This document shows, one piece after another, positions 27,630 through 35,573 of a stretch of 64,000 bases of DNA; within the stretch, counting starts at the first letter, position 1, and each line of letters begins with the position of its first letter. Made by a program: the position numbers and the translations under genes. Source of the stretch: Anaerolineales bacterium (GTDB lineage Bacteria; Chloroflexota; Anaerolineae; Anaerolineales; Villigracilaceae); contig JAUXUL010000016.1 in the NCBI GenBank assembly GCA_030680795.1, forward strand, positions 38,526 through 102,525, in the 5' to 3' direction. The notes under the pieces were generated by a model. It did no database searches. It had not been told where the DNA came from and worked only from the letters and a program-made list of their open reading frames with translations.

Positions 27630-27658
27630 ATTATACAATATTAATGTTTGTTTGTCAA
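27630..27658 (-). promoter_or_regulatory. Consensus sigma70-type promoter of the island operon
   Basis: On the minus strand TTGACA and TATAAT match the consensus hexamers exactly and are 17 bases apart. The DeoR gene begins about 40 bases downstream. The surrounding DNA contains repeated AAACAA-type words, a plausible operator for the regulator (inference). Confidence 0.85.
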
Positions 27659-27659
27659 T

Positions 27660-28012
27660 AACTTTCTCACAGAACGAGTTATGTGCATGGAAAATCCAGG
27701 TTTTTATTGACTATCAGTCTGGTGTATAAATTCCCTTATCCACTTAATATCTGCCAAGGGGATGCCAAATCCATTGGTAGGCATCAAAGCCACATCTGAC
27801 CCAACCTGCGATAGATTGAGGCATAGTATTTGAATCAGACCGAAAGTCTCATCGAGCCTCTGCTCCGTCCGCAGGCAAGGCGGGGAGATTGTGCGCGAGG
27901 GAAAAGTTGACGAGAGCGCAGTGTTTACTTTTACGTTGGAAAATCAGTAAGCATAGTATCGTGGCGCAAAAGATGTGGGCAATCACCAATTGCAATTCCC
28001 TAGATTTTTACT
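27660..28012. other. Gene-free stretch between island promoter and comM
   Basis: No gene, tRNA or clean repeat is visible in these 353 bases. They connect the island promoter with the comM stop codon. Nothing homologous is seen beyond the comM stop of the remnant at 11731. It may hold the right boundary of the island. Confidence 0.5.
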
Positions 28013-29548
28013 CTACCCCATCATGATCTTCGGCCTATACTGCAACGCCTCTGCCAGATGCGCGGACTGGATTTCCTCGCTCCCCGCCAGGTCCGCGATC
28101 GTGCGCGCAAGTTTTAGGATGCGATGATAGGCGCGCGCGGACAAATTGAGTTGCGTCATCGCCGCCCGCATCAAACTCTGACCTTCTGCCTGCAATTGAC
28201 AAAACTGTCTGATCTCCCCGATGCGCATATCGGCGTTGGAGATGATGTCGGTTGTTTTGGATTTGGGATTCGCGAATCGGGTTTGCTGAATATTTCTGGC
28301 GGCTTGTACGCGTTTGCGAATAACATCAGAAGTTTCGCTTACTTTATTCCCACTTAGCTTTTCATAATCCACGCGTGGCACTTCAATGTGGATGTCAATA
28401 CGGTCGAGCAGCGGACCTGAGATTCGCTTTTGGTATTTTGTTACTGTCGAAGGTGCACAACTGCAGGGTTTTAGCGAATCGCCATACCAGCCGCAGGGAC
28501 AGGGATTCATTGCCGCAATCAATTGAAAGTTTGCTGAAAAAGTTAACGAGCCTTTTGCGCGGCTGATGGTGACGACTTTATCTTCCATCGGCTGACGCAT
28601 CACTTCGAGCACGCGCGTGCCAAATTCGGGGAATTCATCTAAAAACAAAACGCCGCGATGTGCGAGAGAAATTTCACCGGGCTTCGGGATGTTTCCTCCA
28701 CCGACGAGACCCGCGTGTGAAATGGTGTGATGCGGCGAACGAAACGGACGATGTCGAATCAACGCTGTGCCTGCGGGGAGTTGATCTGCAACGGAATAAA
28801 TGCGTGTGACATCCAAAGATTCTTCGATGCTCATTTCAGGGAGAATGCCGGGCATGGCGCGCGCCAATAAAGTTTTACCTGCGCCGGGGCTTCCAACCAT
28901 TAGTACATTGTGTCCGCCAGCTGCGGCGACTTCGAGCGCGCGCTTGACGTGTTCCTGTCCCTTTACTTCGCTGAAGTCTGTCGGCGTGAACGACGGCTCA
29001 AGTGAATCTGCTGAGGGGAGATAAGACTCAATGAGACGCCGACCCGCTAAATGGTCGAAGAGATCCGCAAGCGTTTTAACCGGGAAAATCTCAAGGTCAG
29101 GCATCAAGGCCGCTTCGGGCGCATCCACTTCGGGGACGAACATGCGCTTGAATCCATTTGCGCGGGCAGTGGCGGCCATCGGCAAGACTCCGCGCGCGTG
29201 ACGCACAACGCCGTCGAGTGAAAGTTCGCCGATGACCATTGTATTTTCAACTTTGTCGTGCGGAAGAAAACCCGCGAGCACGATGACGCCGAGCGCGATG
29301 GGGAGGTCGTACGAAGGCCCCTCTTTGCGGACTGTGGCAGGCGCAAGGTTGACAACGATGCGATGACGAGGGAAATGCAAGCCCGCGTTTTTCACGGCAG
29401 TTTGCACGCGCTCGCGACTTTCCTGCACAGCCATATCGGGCAAACCAACAATGGTCATGCCGGGCAGGCCGTTGGTGTAATCAACTTCCACTTCAACAAT
29501 GACGCCTTCAAGGCCGACGACAGCGCAGGAAAATATTCGAGCAAGCAT
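28013..29548 (-). CDS. comM: ComM/YifB-type Mg chelatase-like AAA+ ATPase, intact copy
   Basis: The 511-residue protein starts MLARIFSCAVVGLEGVIVEVE, the family N-terminus with a LonC-like fold. Walker A is GSPGAGKT at 219-226, LFLDEFPEF at 301-309 is the Walker B region, and a Cys-rich CPCGWYGDSLKPCSC loop at 350-364 precedes the C-terminal helical domain. ComM is a branch-migration helicase active in natural transformation. I chose the ATG at 29548 since a TTGACA-17-TACACT promoter ends 6 bases upstream; the frame extends to 29677 but that part is probably not translated. The 3' third is duplicated at 11731-12212. Confidence 0.93.
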   Translation of the reverse strand: MLARIFSCAVVGLEGVIVEVEVDYTNGLPGMTIVGLPDMAVQESRERVQTAVKNAGLHFPRHRIVVNLAPATVRKEGPSYDLPIALGVIVLAGFLPHDKVENTMVIGELSLDGVVRHARGVLPMAATARANGFKRMFVPEVDAPEAALMPDLEIFPVKTLADLFDHLAGRRLIESYLPSADSLEPSFTPTDFSEVKGQEHVKRALEVAAAGGHNVLMVGSPGAGKTLLARAMPGILPEMSIEESLDVTRIYSVADQLPAGTALIRHRPFRSPHHTISHAGLVGGGNIPKPGEISLAHRGVLFLDEFPEFGTRVLEVMRQPMEDKVVTISRAKGSLTFSANFQLIAAMNPCPCGWYGDSLKPCSCAPSTVTKYQKRISGPLLDRIDIHIEVPRVDYEKLSGNKVSETSDVIRKRVQAARNIQQTRFANPKSKTTDIISNADMRIGEIRQFCQLQAEGQSLMRAAMTQLNLSARAYHRILKLARTIADLAGSEEIQSAHLAEALQYRPKIMMG

Positions 29549-29554
29549 AGATGT

Positions 29555-29583
29555 AGTGTAGACGAGGGGAAAAGAAATGTCAA
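29555..29583 (-). promoter_or_regulatory. comM promoter (leaderless geometry)
   Basis: TTGACA and TACACT on the minus strand are 17 bases apart, and only 6 bases separate the -10 box from the comM ATG. Transcription would start at or next to the A of the start codon, so the transcript is probably leaderless. Confidence 0.75.
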
Positions 29584-29593
29584 CAAAAACAGA

Positions 29594-29599
29594 TATAAT
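29594..29599 (+). promoter_or_regulatory. -10 box of the divergent membrane protein gene
   Basis: A TATAAT box lies 7 bases before the ATG at 29607 and points away from comM. No good -35 hexamer is seen. The -10 box lies about 10 bases from the -35 box of comM, so the two promoters overlap face to face. Confidence 0.6.
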
Positions 29600-29606
29600 G
29601 CCCCGC

Positions 29607-30479
29607 ATGGAAAAAGATAGAACACGCTTCTGGACTCGTGACTCATCCATTTTGCTGGGCGGATTCTTCGTTACCATCTTTCTAATCGTTTATATCTGGT
29701 GGCCGCTGGCAGAAGAATATCTCGCGTATGTGGATTGGAACGGCGCGTGGTGGCTTTACATGGACTGGCTTTTGCTCGGCGTTTTCCTGTTCATGTCCAT
29801 TACCATCATTGCGCGCGCGAATCTCAAAACGGATGTGCTGATCGTCTTCGTTGGTATTTGCGGCGGGCTGGCAATTGAGTCATGGGGCACACAAACGAAT
29901 CTTTGGCATTATTACACTGCAGAGCGTCCGCCGCTTTGGATTATCCCTGCCTGGCCGATTGCAAGTCTTTCAATTGATCGAATTACAAGATTTTTGGATT
30001 GGCTGATAAAAGCTTTAACCACAGAGATTACAGAGCGCACGGAGAAAAACTTATTTAAACCCTTTCCCGAAAGAACATCGGGACGATGTGTGGACTTTGT
30101 GTCCTTCGTGTTTAAGGTTCTTTATCGGCTGATCTTCGCTTCCTTCTTGACCTTGATGCTGATCTTTATTTCGCCAACATTCGACAAGTCCTATACATGG
30201 CTGTCACTAATTCTCTGCATTCTCCTAATTCTCACACCCACAAATCATCGTTACGCCTTGCTCACTTTCCTTGCAGGCACAGGTCTTGGCTACTATCTGG
30301 AACTGTGGGGCACAACCCGTGAGTGCTGGACGTATTATACAAATGAAACACCGCCATTATTTGCGGTGCTCGCACATGGCATGGCGGCGGTCGCATTTTG
30401 GCGGGCGGGGATATATGTGAAAATCGTGTGGGAGAAGTTGGGGATAAGTAAGCAGGTATCAGCGAACCGTTATCAGTGA
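29607..30479 (+). CDS. Polytopic membrane protein with an internally repeated EW-G-T...PPL motif
   Basis: The 290-residue protein has 6 or more hydrophobic segments. A motif appears twice: ESWGT..LWHYYTAERPPL at about 91-110 and ELWGT..CWTYYTNETPPL at about 232-251, each followed by a small-residue helix, which suggests two homologous halves. Between them, residues about 138-171 are encoded by a composite repeat inserted in frame (30019-30119). The family is unknown to me. The ATG at 29607 fits a leaderless transcript; an ATG at 29577 is possible but lies before the -10 box. It is divergent from comM. Confidence 0.8.
   Translation: MEKDRTRFWTRDSSILLGGFFVTIFLIVYIWWPLAEEYLAYVDWNGAWWLYMDWLLLGVFLFMSITIIARANLKTDVLIVFVGICGGLAIESWGTQTNLWHYYTAERPPLWIIPAWPIASLSIDRITRFLDWLIKALTTEITERTEKNLFKPFPERTSGRCVDFVSFVFKVLYRLIFASFLTLMLIFISPTFDKSYTWLSLILCILLILTPTNHRYALLTFLAGTGLGYYLELWGTTRECWTYYTNETPPLFAVLAHGMAAVAFWRAGIYVKIVWEKLGISKQVSANRYQ
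30019..30119. repeat. Composite dispersed repeat inserted in frame in a membrane protein gene
   Basis: The outer part is the ACCACAGAGATTACAGAG / TTTGTGTCCTTCGTG type of element common in bacterial genomes. It encloses a second palindrome at 30066-30082 (CCCGA..TCGGG). The 24 bases from about 30067 match, with one difference, the reverse complement of an element in galK at about 38761-38784. Confidence 0.75.
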
Positions 30480-30524
30480 AACGCTTGAAAAGCGGCAGGA
30501 TACTTTTGTTTGGCGGGAAAGTTG

Positions 30525-30530
30525 TATAAT
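30525..30530 (+). promoter_or_regulatory. -10 box upstream of the ABC exporter operon
   Basis: A TATAAT lies 22 bases before the ATG at 30553, with an AAGGAG ribosome-binding site between them. The -35 region is weak. It is a reasonable start of the five-gene exporter operon. Confidence 0.5.
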
Positions 30531-30552
30531 CTACCATGAAGGAGAAAATCCT

Positions 30553-31779
30553 ATGACACTTTATCTGCGCCTTGCATGGCGCAATGTTTGGCGACACAAA
30601 CGCCGCACGATTATCATCGTCCTTGCAATGTCGTTGACATTGGCGTTGATGATGTTCTATGATGGACTTATGTATGGCTTCACCGATGCGATCTACGGCA
30701 ATGCAGTAAAGGTGCTGGGAGGTAATATTCAAGTCCATGCGGAAGGCTTCCGCGCACAGGCAAATTCGAATCCGCTCCTGCCGCTGGCTGACCCTCAGGC
30801 TGTGGTCAAGGCGGCGGAGGCGAATCCTCTGACGCTGGCTGCCACGCAACGGATTGGTACTGGTGGACTGGTCACCAGCCGCGAGGGCGCATTTGCGGTG
30901 GGCATTACGGGCATCGAACCTGAAAAAGAAATGAAAGTCAACATCATCGGCCAGAATGTCAAAGAGGGTCGCAACCTCACCAGCGATGATCTGGATAACA
31001 TTCTGATCGGTAAAGGTCTTGCCGATGTGATGGGCGTGACGGTGGGGGACCGCATCACATTGGTCGGACGTTCACAGCACGAGCAAATGCGTCAGCGCAC
31101 GATGACTATCGTCGGCATTTTCGATCTCGGCATGACAGACATTGAGAAGCAAATTGTTTACATCTCGCTCGGTGAAGCGCAAGCTCTCTATGAATTGGAG
31201 AGATCCACCGAAGTGGCGATCTTCCTTCAAAGACTCGGTCAGGAAGGTGATGTGATTAACGCGATGAAACCCGGTCTGCCTGGTTACGAGATCGAATCAT
31301 TTCAAGCAAATTATCCTGATCTTGCTTCTGCGATTAATACCAAGGGCGGTGTGATGAACGTTTTCAGCGTGATCATCATCGCCATTGCGGGGGTTGGCAT
31401 CCTCAACCTCCTGCTGATGGCGGTCTATGAACGAACGCGCGAAATCGGTGTCCTAGGCGCGATGGGCCTCAAGCCGAATCAAATTTCCCTGCTGTTCATC
31501 CTTGAAGGAATTATGATCGGGCTGGTTGGCGTCGCTGTAGGAATCATCTTTGGGTTGGCGATCAATGGATATTTGATGAGCATTGGATTGGACTTCAGTT
31601 CCTATTCGACCGTCACGAGTTATATGGCTTTGATTCAAACCCGCGTTTATCCCACCTGGGGCCTCGAGAAATTATTAATGCGCGCCTCCATGATCGCGAT
31701 CATTTCCGCTTTGGCAGCGCTCATTCCTGCATTTGAAGCCGGACGACGCGAACCTGCCGAAGCCCTGCATTTTGTATGA
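30553..31779 (+). CDS. MacB/LolE-type ABC transporter permease 1
   Basis: The 408-residue protein has an N-terminal transmembrane helix near 14-33 (RRTIIIVLAMSLTLALMMF), a large extracytoplasmic domain at about 60-270, and three C-terminal helices with the conserved [23 protein letters not shown] loop near 285-305, the hallmark of FtsX/MacB permeases. It overlaps permease 2 by 4 bases. Together with the ATPase and adaptors downstream it forms an export or lipoprotein-handling system. The substrate is unknown. Confidence 0.88.
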   Translation: MTLYLRLAWRNVWRHKRRTIIIVLAMSLTLALMMFYDGLMYGFTDAIYGNAVKVLGGNIQVHAEGFRAQANSNPLLPLADPQAVVKAAEANPLTLAATQRIGTGGLVTSREGAFAVGITGIEPEKEMKVNIIGQNVKEGRNLTSDDLDNILIGKGLADVMGVTVGDRITLVGRSQHEQMRQRTMTIVGIFDLGMTDIEKQIVYISLGEAQALYELERSTEVAIFLQRLGQEGDVINAMKPGLPGYEIESFQANYPDLASAINTKGGVMNVFSVIIIAIAGVGILNLLLMAVYERTREIGVLGAMGLKPNQISLLFILEGIMIGLVGVAVGIIFGLAINGYLMSIGLDFSSYSTVTSYMALIQTRVYPTWGLEKLLMRASMIAIISALAALIPAFEAGRREPAEALHFV

Positions 31780-33005
31780 GGTGTGCCATGATGCAAATAC
31801 TTAAAATGGCTTTTCGCGATCTGGGGCGTAACCGCCGACGTTCCTTTTTCTCTGCGCTGGCAGTGGGCAGCGGACTTGCACTGCTGATCCTGATGGCTTC
31901 TGTCATCGAAGGCGAAATGGGCAGTGCGATCGAGTCTGCCATCAAACTGCAAAGCGGACACATCCAGCTCCGCGCGAGTTCATACGACGAGAACAAATCC
32001 AGCCTCAAATGGGAGGATCTGGTCGAAAACCCGGAGCAGATCGCAAGTCAGATCGCTGCGTTCGATCAGGTTAAAGCCGCGACGCCGCGCCTGTATGCGA
32101 GCGGATTCCTTTCATCAGGAACTCAAACTGCGAGCGCAAGAATCACAGGCATTGATCCATTGTCTCCCGCGAGTGATCCATATCGTGAGGGAGTCATCAG
32201 TGGGAGTTATTTAGCCCCCGATGATCGCGAGGCGTTGCTGATCGGCAAGCCGATGGCGGAGAAATTGAACTTGCAAGTAGGCGATAGCGTCAGCCTTTCG
32301 CTCAACACTGCGGATGGCGATGTGCAGGATCAGACCTTTACTGTAAAGGGAATCTACACAACCAATACATACGGGTTCGACAGCGCAACTGTTTTCCTGC
32401 CGCTTGCAAAAGCGCAGGCGATCACCCGTACAGAAAATCACGCCAGCACAATTTTTGTGCTGCTCAAGGACACTTCGCTGACCGATAGCGTTGTAAATGC
32501 GCTTAATGTTTCAAACCTGCAAATCAAGACCTGGAAAGACTTGAATGCCTTGTTCGTGGATTATGAAGCAATGGCGCAAAGCTATATCGGGATCTTTTAC
32601 ATGATCATCCTGGCGATCTCGGCCTCAGTCATCATCAATACTTTGATCATGTCGGTCTACGAACGCACGCGCGAGATTGGAATCTTGTCCGCGATTGGCA
32701 TGAGAAGCGGGCGCATCTTGATGTTGTTCCTGGCTGAATCAACCATGCTTGCGGTTGGCGGCGTGATCATGGGATTGGTCATCGGTGTGCTGGCAACCCT
32801 CTACTTCAACGTTAATGGATTCTATATCGGCAACATGGGTCTGAGCGGCATTTTGATCACCGATACGATCTATGCCAAATTGACCATGGATAACCTGCTC
32901 AACCTGACCATCATGACCTTTGTGGTTACATTGTTGTCCGGGCTTTACCCGGCAGTAATGGCTTCTCGTATGCAGCCTATCGCCGCCCTGCGCGCTGAAA
33001 AATAA
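31776..33005 (+). CDS. MacB/LolE-type ABC transporter permease 2
   Basis: The 409-residue paralogue of permease 1 has an N-terminal transmembrane helix near 20-42, a large outer domain and the conserved [21 protein letters not shown] loop near 286-306 with three C-terminal helices. It overlaps permease 1 by 4 bases and lies 28 bases before the ATPase. Two different permeases imply a heterodimer in the membrane. Confidence 0.88.
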   Translation: MRCAMMQILKMAFRDLGRNRRRSFFSALAVGSGLALLILMASVIEGEMGSAIESAIKLQSGHIQLRASSYDENKSSLKWEDLVENPEQIASQIAAFDQVKAATPRLYASGFLSSGTQTASARITGIDPLSPASDPYREGVISGSYLAPDDREALLIGKPMAEKLNLQVGDSVSLSLNTADGDVQDQTFTVKGIYTTNTYGFDSATVFLPLAKAQAITRTENHASTIFVLLKDTSLTDSVVNALNVSNLQIKTWKDLNALFVDYEAMAQSYIGIFYMIILAISASVIINTLIMSVYERTREIGILSAIGMRSGRILMLFLAESTMLAVGGVIMGLVIGVLATLYFNVNGFYIGNMGLSGILITDTIYAKLTMDNLLNLTIMTFVVTLLSGLYPAVMASRMQPIAALRAEK

Positions 33006-33033
33006 ACGCGGACAGATCCGCGAGGAGAACAAA

Positions 33034-33726
33034 ATGGAAGTTGTTAAGATTGAAAACGTCACTCGTGTATATCAAATTGGAAAATTGGAAACGCGCGCTT
33101 TGCAGGGCGTTAATCTATCAATTGCAAGCGGAGAATTTACCTCATTGGTCGGACCTTCCGGTTCGGGTAAAACCACGCTTCTTCAAATGATCGGCTGTCT
33201 TGACCAGCCGACTTCGGGGCGTGTGCTTGTCAATGGAAAGGAAGTCACTACACTCAATCGTAACCAGCGCGCTGATATGCGCCGGGAAAACATCGGTTTT
33301 ATTTTTCAATTCTTCGCGCTTATCCCAACCTTGAGCGCGTATGAGAATATCGAAATGCCGCTCCTGCTGAATGGTCAGGGAGTGAGCGAGCGCAAAGAGC
33401 GTGTTATGGAACTGCTTAAGGCGGTGGATTTGCTTGACCGCGCCAAAAATCGCCCCGATCAATTAAGTGGTGGACAACAACAACGCGTCGCGATTGCCCG
33501 TGCCCTTGCTCCGAAACCGGCGTTGATCCTCGCTGATGAACCCACCGCCAACCTTGATACCGAGAACGGCAAGCAGGTGATGGACATCATGCAGAAGCTC
33601 AACAAGGAGACAGGTGTAACCTTTGTGTTCGCCACGCATGATCCGCGCGTGATCAAGTATGCAATGCGCGTGGTTACATTGCAGGATGGTTTGATCACGA
33701 GAGACAGCAAAGCATCCGCAAAATAA
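33034..33726 (+). CDS. LolD/MacB-type ABC transporter ATPase
   Basis: The 230-residue ATPase has Walker [10 protein letters not shown] at 40-48, the [17 protein letters not shown]-loop region near 90, the signature LSGGQQQR near 144 and Walker [13 protein letters not shown] near 165. These are typical of LolD/MacB nucleotide-binding domains. A GAGGAG site precedes the ATG. It belongs to the permease-permease-ATPase-adaptor-adaptor operon. Confidence 0.92.
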   Translation: MEVVKIENVTRVYQIGKLETRALQGVNLSIASGEFTSLVGPSGSGKTTLLQMIGCLDQPTSGRVLVNGKEVTTLNRNQRADMRRENIGFIFQFFALIPTLSAYENIEMPLLLNGQGVSERKERVMELLKAVDLLDRAKNRPDQLSGGQQQRVAIARALAPKPALILADEPTANLDTENGKQVMDIMQKLNKETGVTFVFATHDPRVIKYAMRVVTLQDGLITRDSKASAK

Positions 33727-33742
33727 GGCTGGAGTAAAACGA

Positions 33743-34546
33743 ATGAAAAAAGTTTTCTGGTTTGCCGGCATCCTGGTTTTTGCTCTGACTGCCTGTGGGT
33801 CGTCGAATACACCGCAAGCCATTCCGACCGTGACTTTGGATGGCGGCCAATCATCATCAAACTCACAACCCAGCAGTGGAAATACTGTCTCTGCCTCCGC
33901 ATTTGTGGTCCCGTTGTCTGAAGCTCGTCTTTCGTTCACCAGTGTTGGTCGTGTCACTTCCGTCCATGTTGAGGTCGGGGATCTTGTTGAGGCGGGGCAG
34001 GTGCTCGTTGAATTGGATACTTCGATCCTGGAAGCAAAGGTCAAAGAGGCTGAAGCAAATGTAGCGGCCGCCCAGATACAGGTCAAGTATTTGAAACGCG
34101 TGGGCACAGATGAAAAACATTTGGAACTTGCTGAATCAGATGTTGCCCGGGCGCAGGCATTGCTTGATTCCGCCAACGCGACCTTGAACGCACAAACGCA
34201 TCTGACCGCGCCCTTTGCTGGGACTGTTGTTTCAGTTGACATTTCCCCCGCTGAAACAGTGCTGCCGGGCGAAGTTGTGATCGTCATAGGCGACCTTTCC
34301 CGTTATCGCATCGAAACGACTGATTTGAGCGAACGCAATATCAATAAGGTCAAAATGGGCCAAAGGGTCAATGTGTATATCGAAGCGTTGAATGATGAGC
34401 TTGCAGGCAAAGTGGTGGATGTTGCCCGTACTTCAACCACGCTGGGTGGGGATGTGGTTTACAAAGTGACCATTGACCTCATTCGACAGCCTCAAGGTTT
34501 GCTGTGGGGCATGAGCGCGGATGTGGATATTTTTGTTGAAAAATAA
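33743..34546 (+). CDS. HlyD/RND-type adaptor lipoprotein 1
   Basis: The 267-residue protein has a lipoprotein signal peptide with lipobox LTAC near residue 19. It has a biotinyl-lipoyl-like segment (VGDLVEAGQVLVELD near 76-90), a short helical hairpin, the second lipoyl half (LTAPFAGTVVSVDISP near 150), and a beta-barrel part with IETTDLSERNINKVKMGQRV near 184-203. Such adaptors link an inner-membrane MacB-type pump to an outer layer. The short hairpin and lipid anchor suit a cell envelope without a classical outer membrane tunnel (inference). Confidence 0.85.
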   Translation: MKKVFWFAGILVFALTACGSSNTPQAIPTVTLDGGQSSSNSQPSSGNTVSASAFVVPLSEARLSFTSVGRVTSVHVEVGDLVEAGQVLVELDTSILEAKVKEAEANVAAAQIQVKYLKRVGTDEKHLELAESDVARAQALLDSANATLNAQTHLTAPFAGTVVSVDISPAETVLPGEVVIVIGDLSRYRIETTDLSERNINKVKMGQRVNVYIEALNDELAGKVVDVARTSTTLGGDVVYKVTIDLIRQPQGLLWGMSADVDIFVEK

Positions 34547-34571
34547 TGCAAGGAGATTGAGGAGTAATAAA

Positions 34572-35402
34572 ATGAAACGATTTGGCTGGTCAGCCCTGGT
34601 ATTGGCCATCATCCTGACTGCCTGTGGAAACCCGACTCCTGCGGTAATCTCGCCCGCCTCGCCCGCGTCTGTTCAAGAGATCATTGTCTCTGATCCCGAT
34701 CTTGTGATCGCTTCTGCGGTTGTCCTCCCTGTTCAAGTCACCCAATTGGGATTTATACTCTCCGCTCTTGTTAAAGAAGTAGCTGTCAAAGAAGGAGGGC
34801 AAGTGCAGGCAGGGCAGCCTCTGATTGTGCTGGATGTTCCAGAATTGGAGTATGCAGTGATAGCCGCGCAAGCGGCTTATCATTCTGCAAGTATCAACGC
34901 CGAGCTGCAGGATATGGACCGTGTAAAGGTGGTAAACCAATACACGGGTCGGGTAACTTTTGTGGCCCTGCCTCATGAAGTGAAATTTAAGGCGATAGCA
35001 AAAGCTGACCAGGCTCAAGCCCTGCTGGAGTCTGGTCAAGCCAATTTGGCTCAGGCTACTCTTCTCGCACCTTATGATGGGACCGTGGCTTCGATCAGTG
35101 TAATCCCCGGTGAGCTTGTTCAAGTGGATCAGGTTGTCCTTACGCTTGCAACGTTGGACAAATTGCAAATTGAAACCACAGACCTAAGCGAACGTGATAT
35201 TACCCGTGTGAAAATCGGTCAAAAAGTAAATTTGTCCATCGAAGCATTGGATGTGACCGTAACCGGTAAAGTGATTCGCGTCTCTCCCATTGCTAAAACA
35301 GTCGGCGGGGACGTGGTCTATCCTGTCACGATCGAATTGGATAAACAACCTGCTGGTTTGCTCTGGGGGATGACTGTGGAAGTGCAGATCGTCACAAAAT
35401 AG
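34572..35402 (+). CDS. HlyD/RND-type adaptor lipoprotein 2
   Basis: The 276-residue paralogue of the preceding gene shows the same plan: lipobox LTAC, lipoyl half GGQVQAGQPLIVLDVPELEYA near 76-96, LLAPYDGTVASISVIPGELV near 165, and IETTDLSERDITRVKIGQKV near 200-219. The ATG at 34572 has GGAG 8 bases upstream. Tandem copies suggest a duplicated, possibly heteromeric adaptor. The family link is seen directly in the shared ETTDLSER motif. Confidence 0.85.
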   Translation: MKRFGWSALVLAIILTACGNPTPAVISPASPASVQEIIVSDPDLVIASAVVLPVQVTQLGFILSALVKEVAVKEGGQVQAGQPLIVLDVPELEYAVIAAQAAYHSASINAELQDMDRVKVVNQYTGRVTFVALPHEVKFKAIAKADQAQALLESGQANLAQATLLAPYDGTVASISVIPGELVQVDQVVLTLATLDKLQIETTDLSERDITRVKIGQKVNLSIEALDVTVTGKVIRVSPIAKTVGGDVVYPVTIELDKQPAGLLWGMTVEVQIVTK

Positions 35403-35429
35403 TTGTGACATTAATATCGCGCACCAAGT

Positions 35430-35468
35430 AAAATGAATGCGTTGGAGAGATCAAGCGCATTCATTTTT
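35430..35468 (+). terminator. Rho-independent terminator of the ABC exporter operon
   Basis: A perfect 12-bp stem (AAAATGAATGCG and its complement) with a 14-base loop is followed by a run of T residues, about 28 bases after the stop of the second adaptor gene. Confidence 0.8.
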
Positions 35469-35472
35469 GTAT

Positions 35473-35555
35473 GTCATTGCGGGCGTTGTTGGCGAAGCAA
35501 TCTCCTCATTGAGCTGGAGGCTTGCTTCGTCGCAACAAACGCTCCTCGCAATAAC
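35473..35555. repeat. Dispersed GTCATTGCGAG hairpin repeat upstream of the GH4 gene
   Basis: The element begins with GTCATTGCGGGCG and ends with CTCCTCGCAATAAC, and contains inner GAAGCAATCTCC / GGAGGCTTGCTTC halves. It is one of three related elements in the window (also at 48240-48324 and 52541-52657), each just upstream of a gene. Confidence 0.8.
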
Positions 35556-35573
35556 GGAAACATGGAGACTCAC

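Noticed and set aside
12213..28012. Transposon or phage carrying the island
   Set aside because: No transposase, integrase, phage gene or clean terminal inverted repeat was found, so only recombination at comM is proposed.
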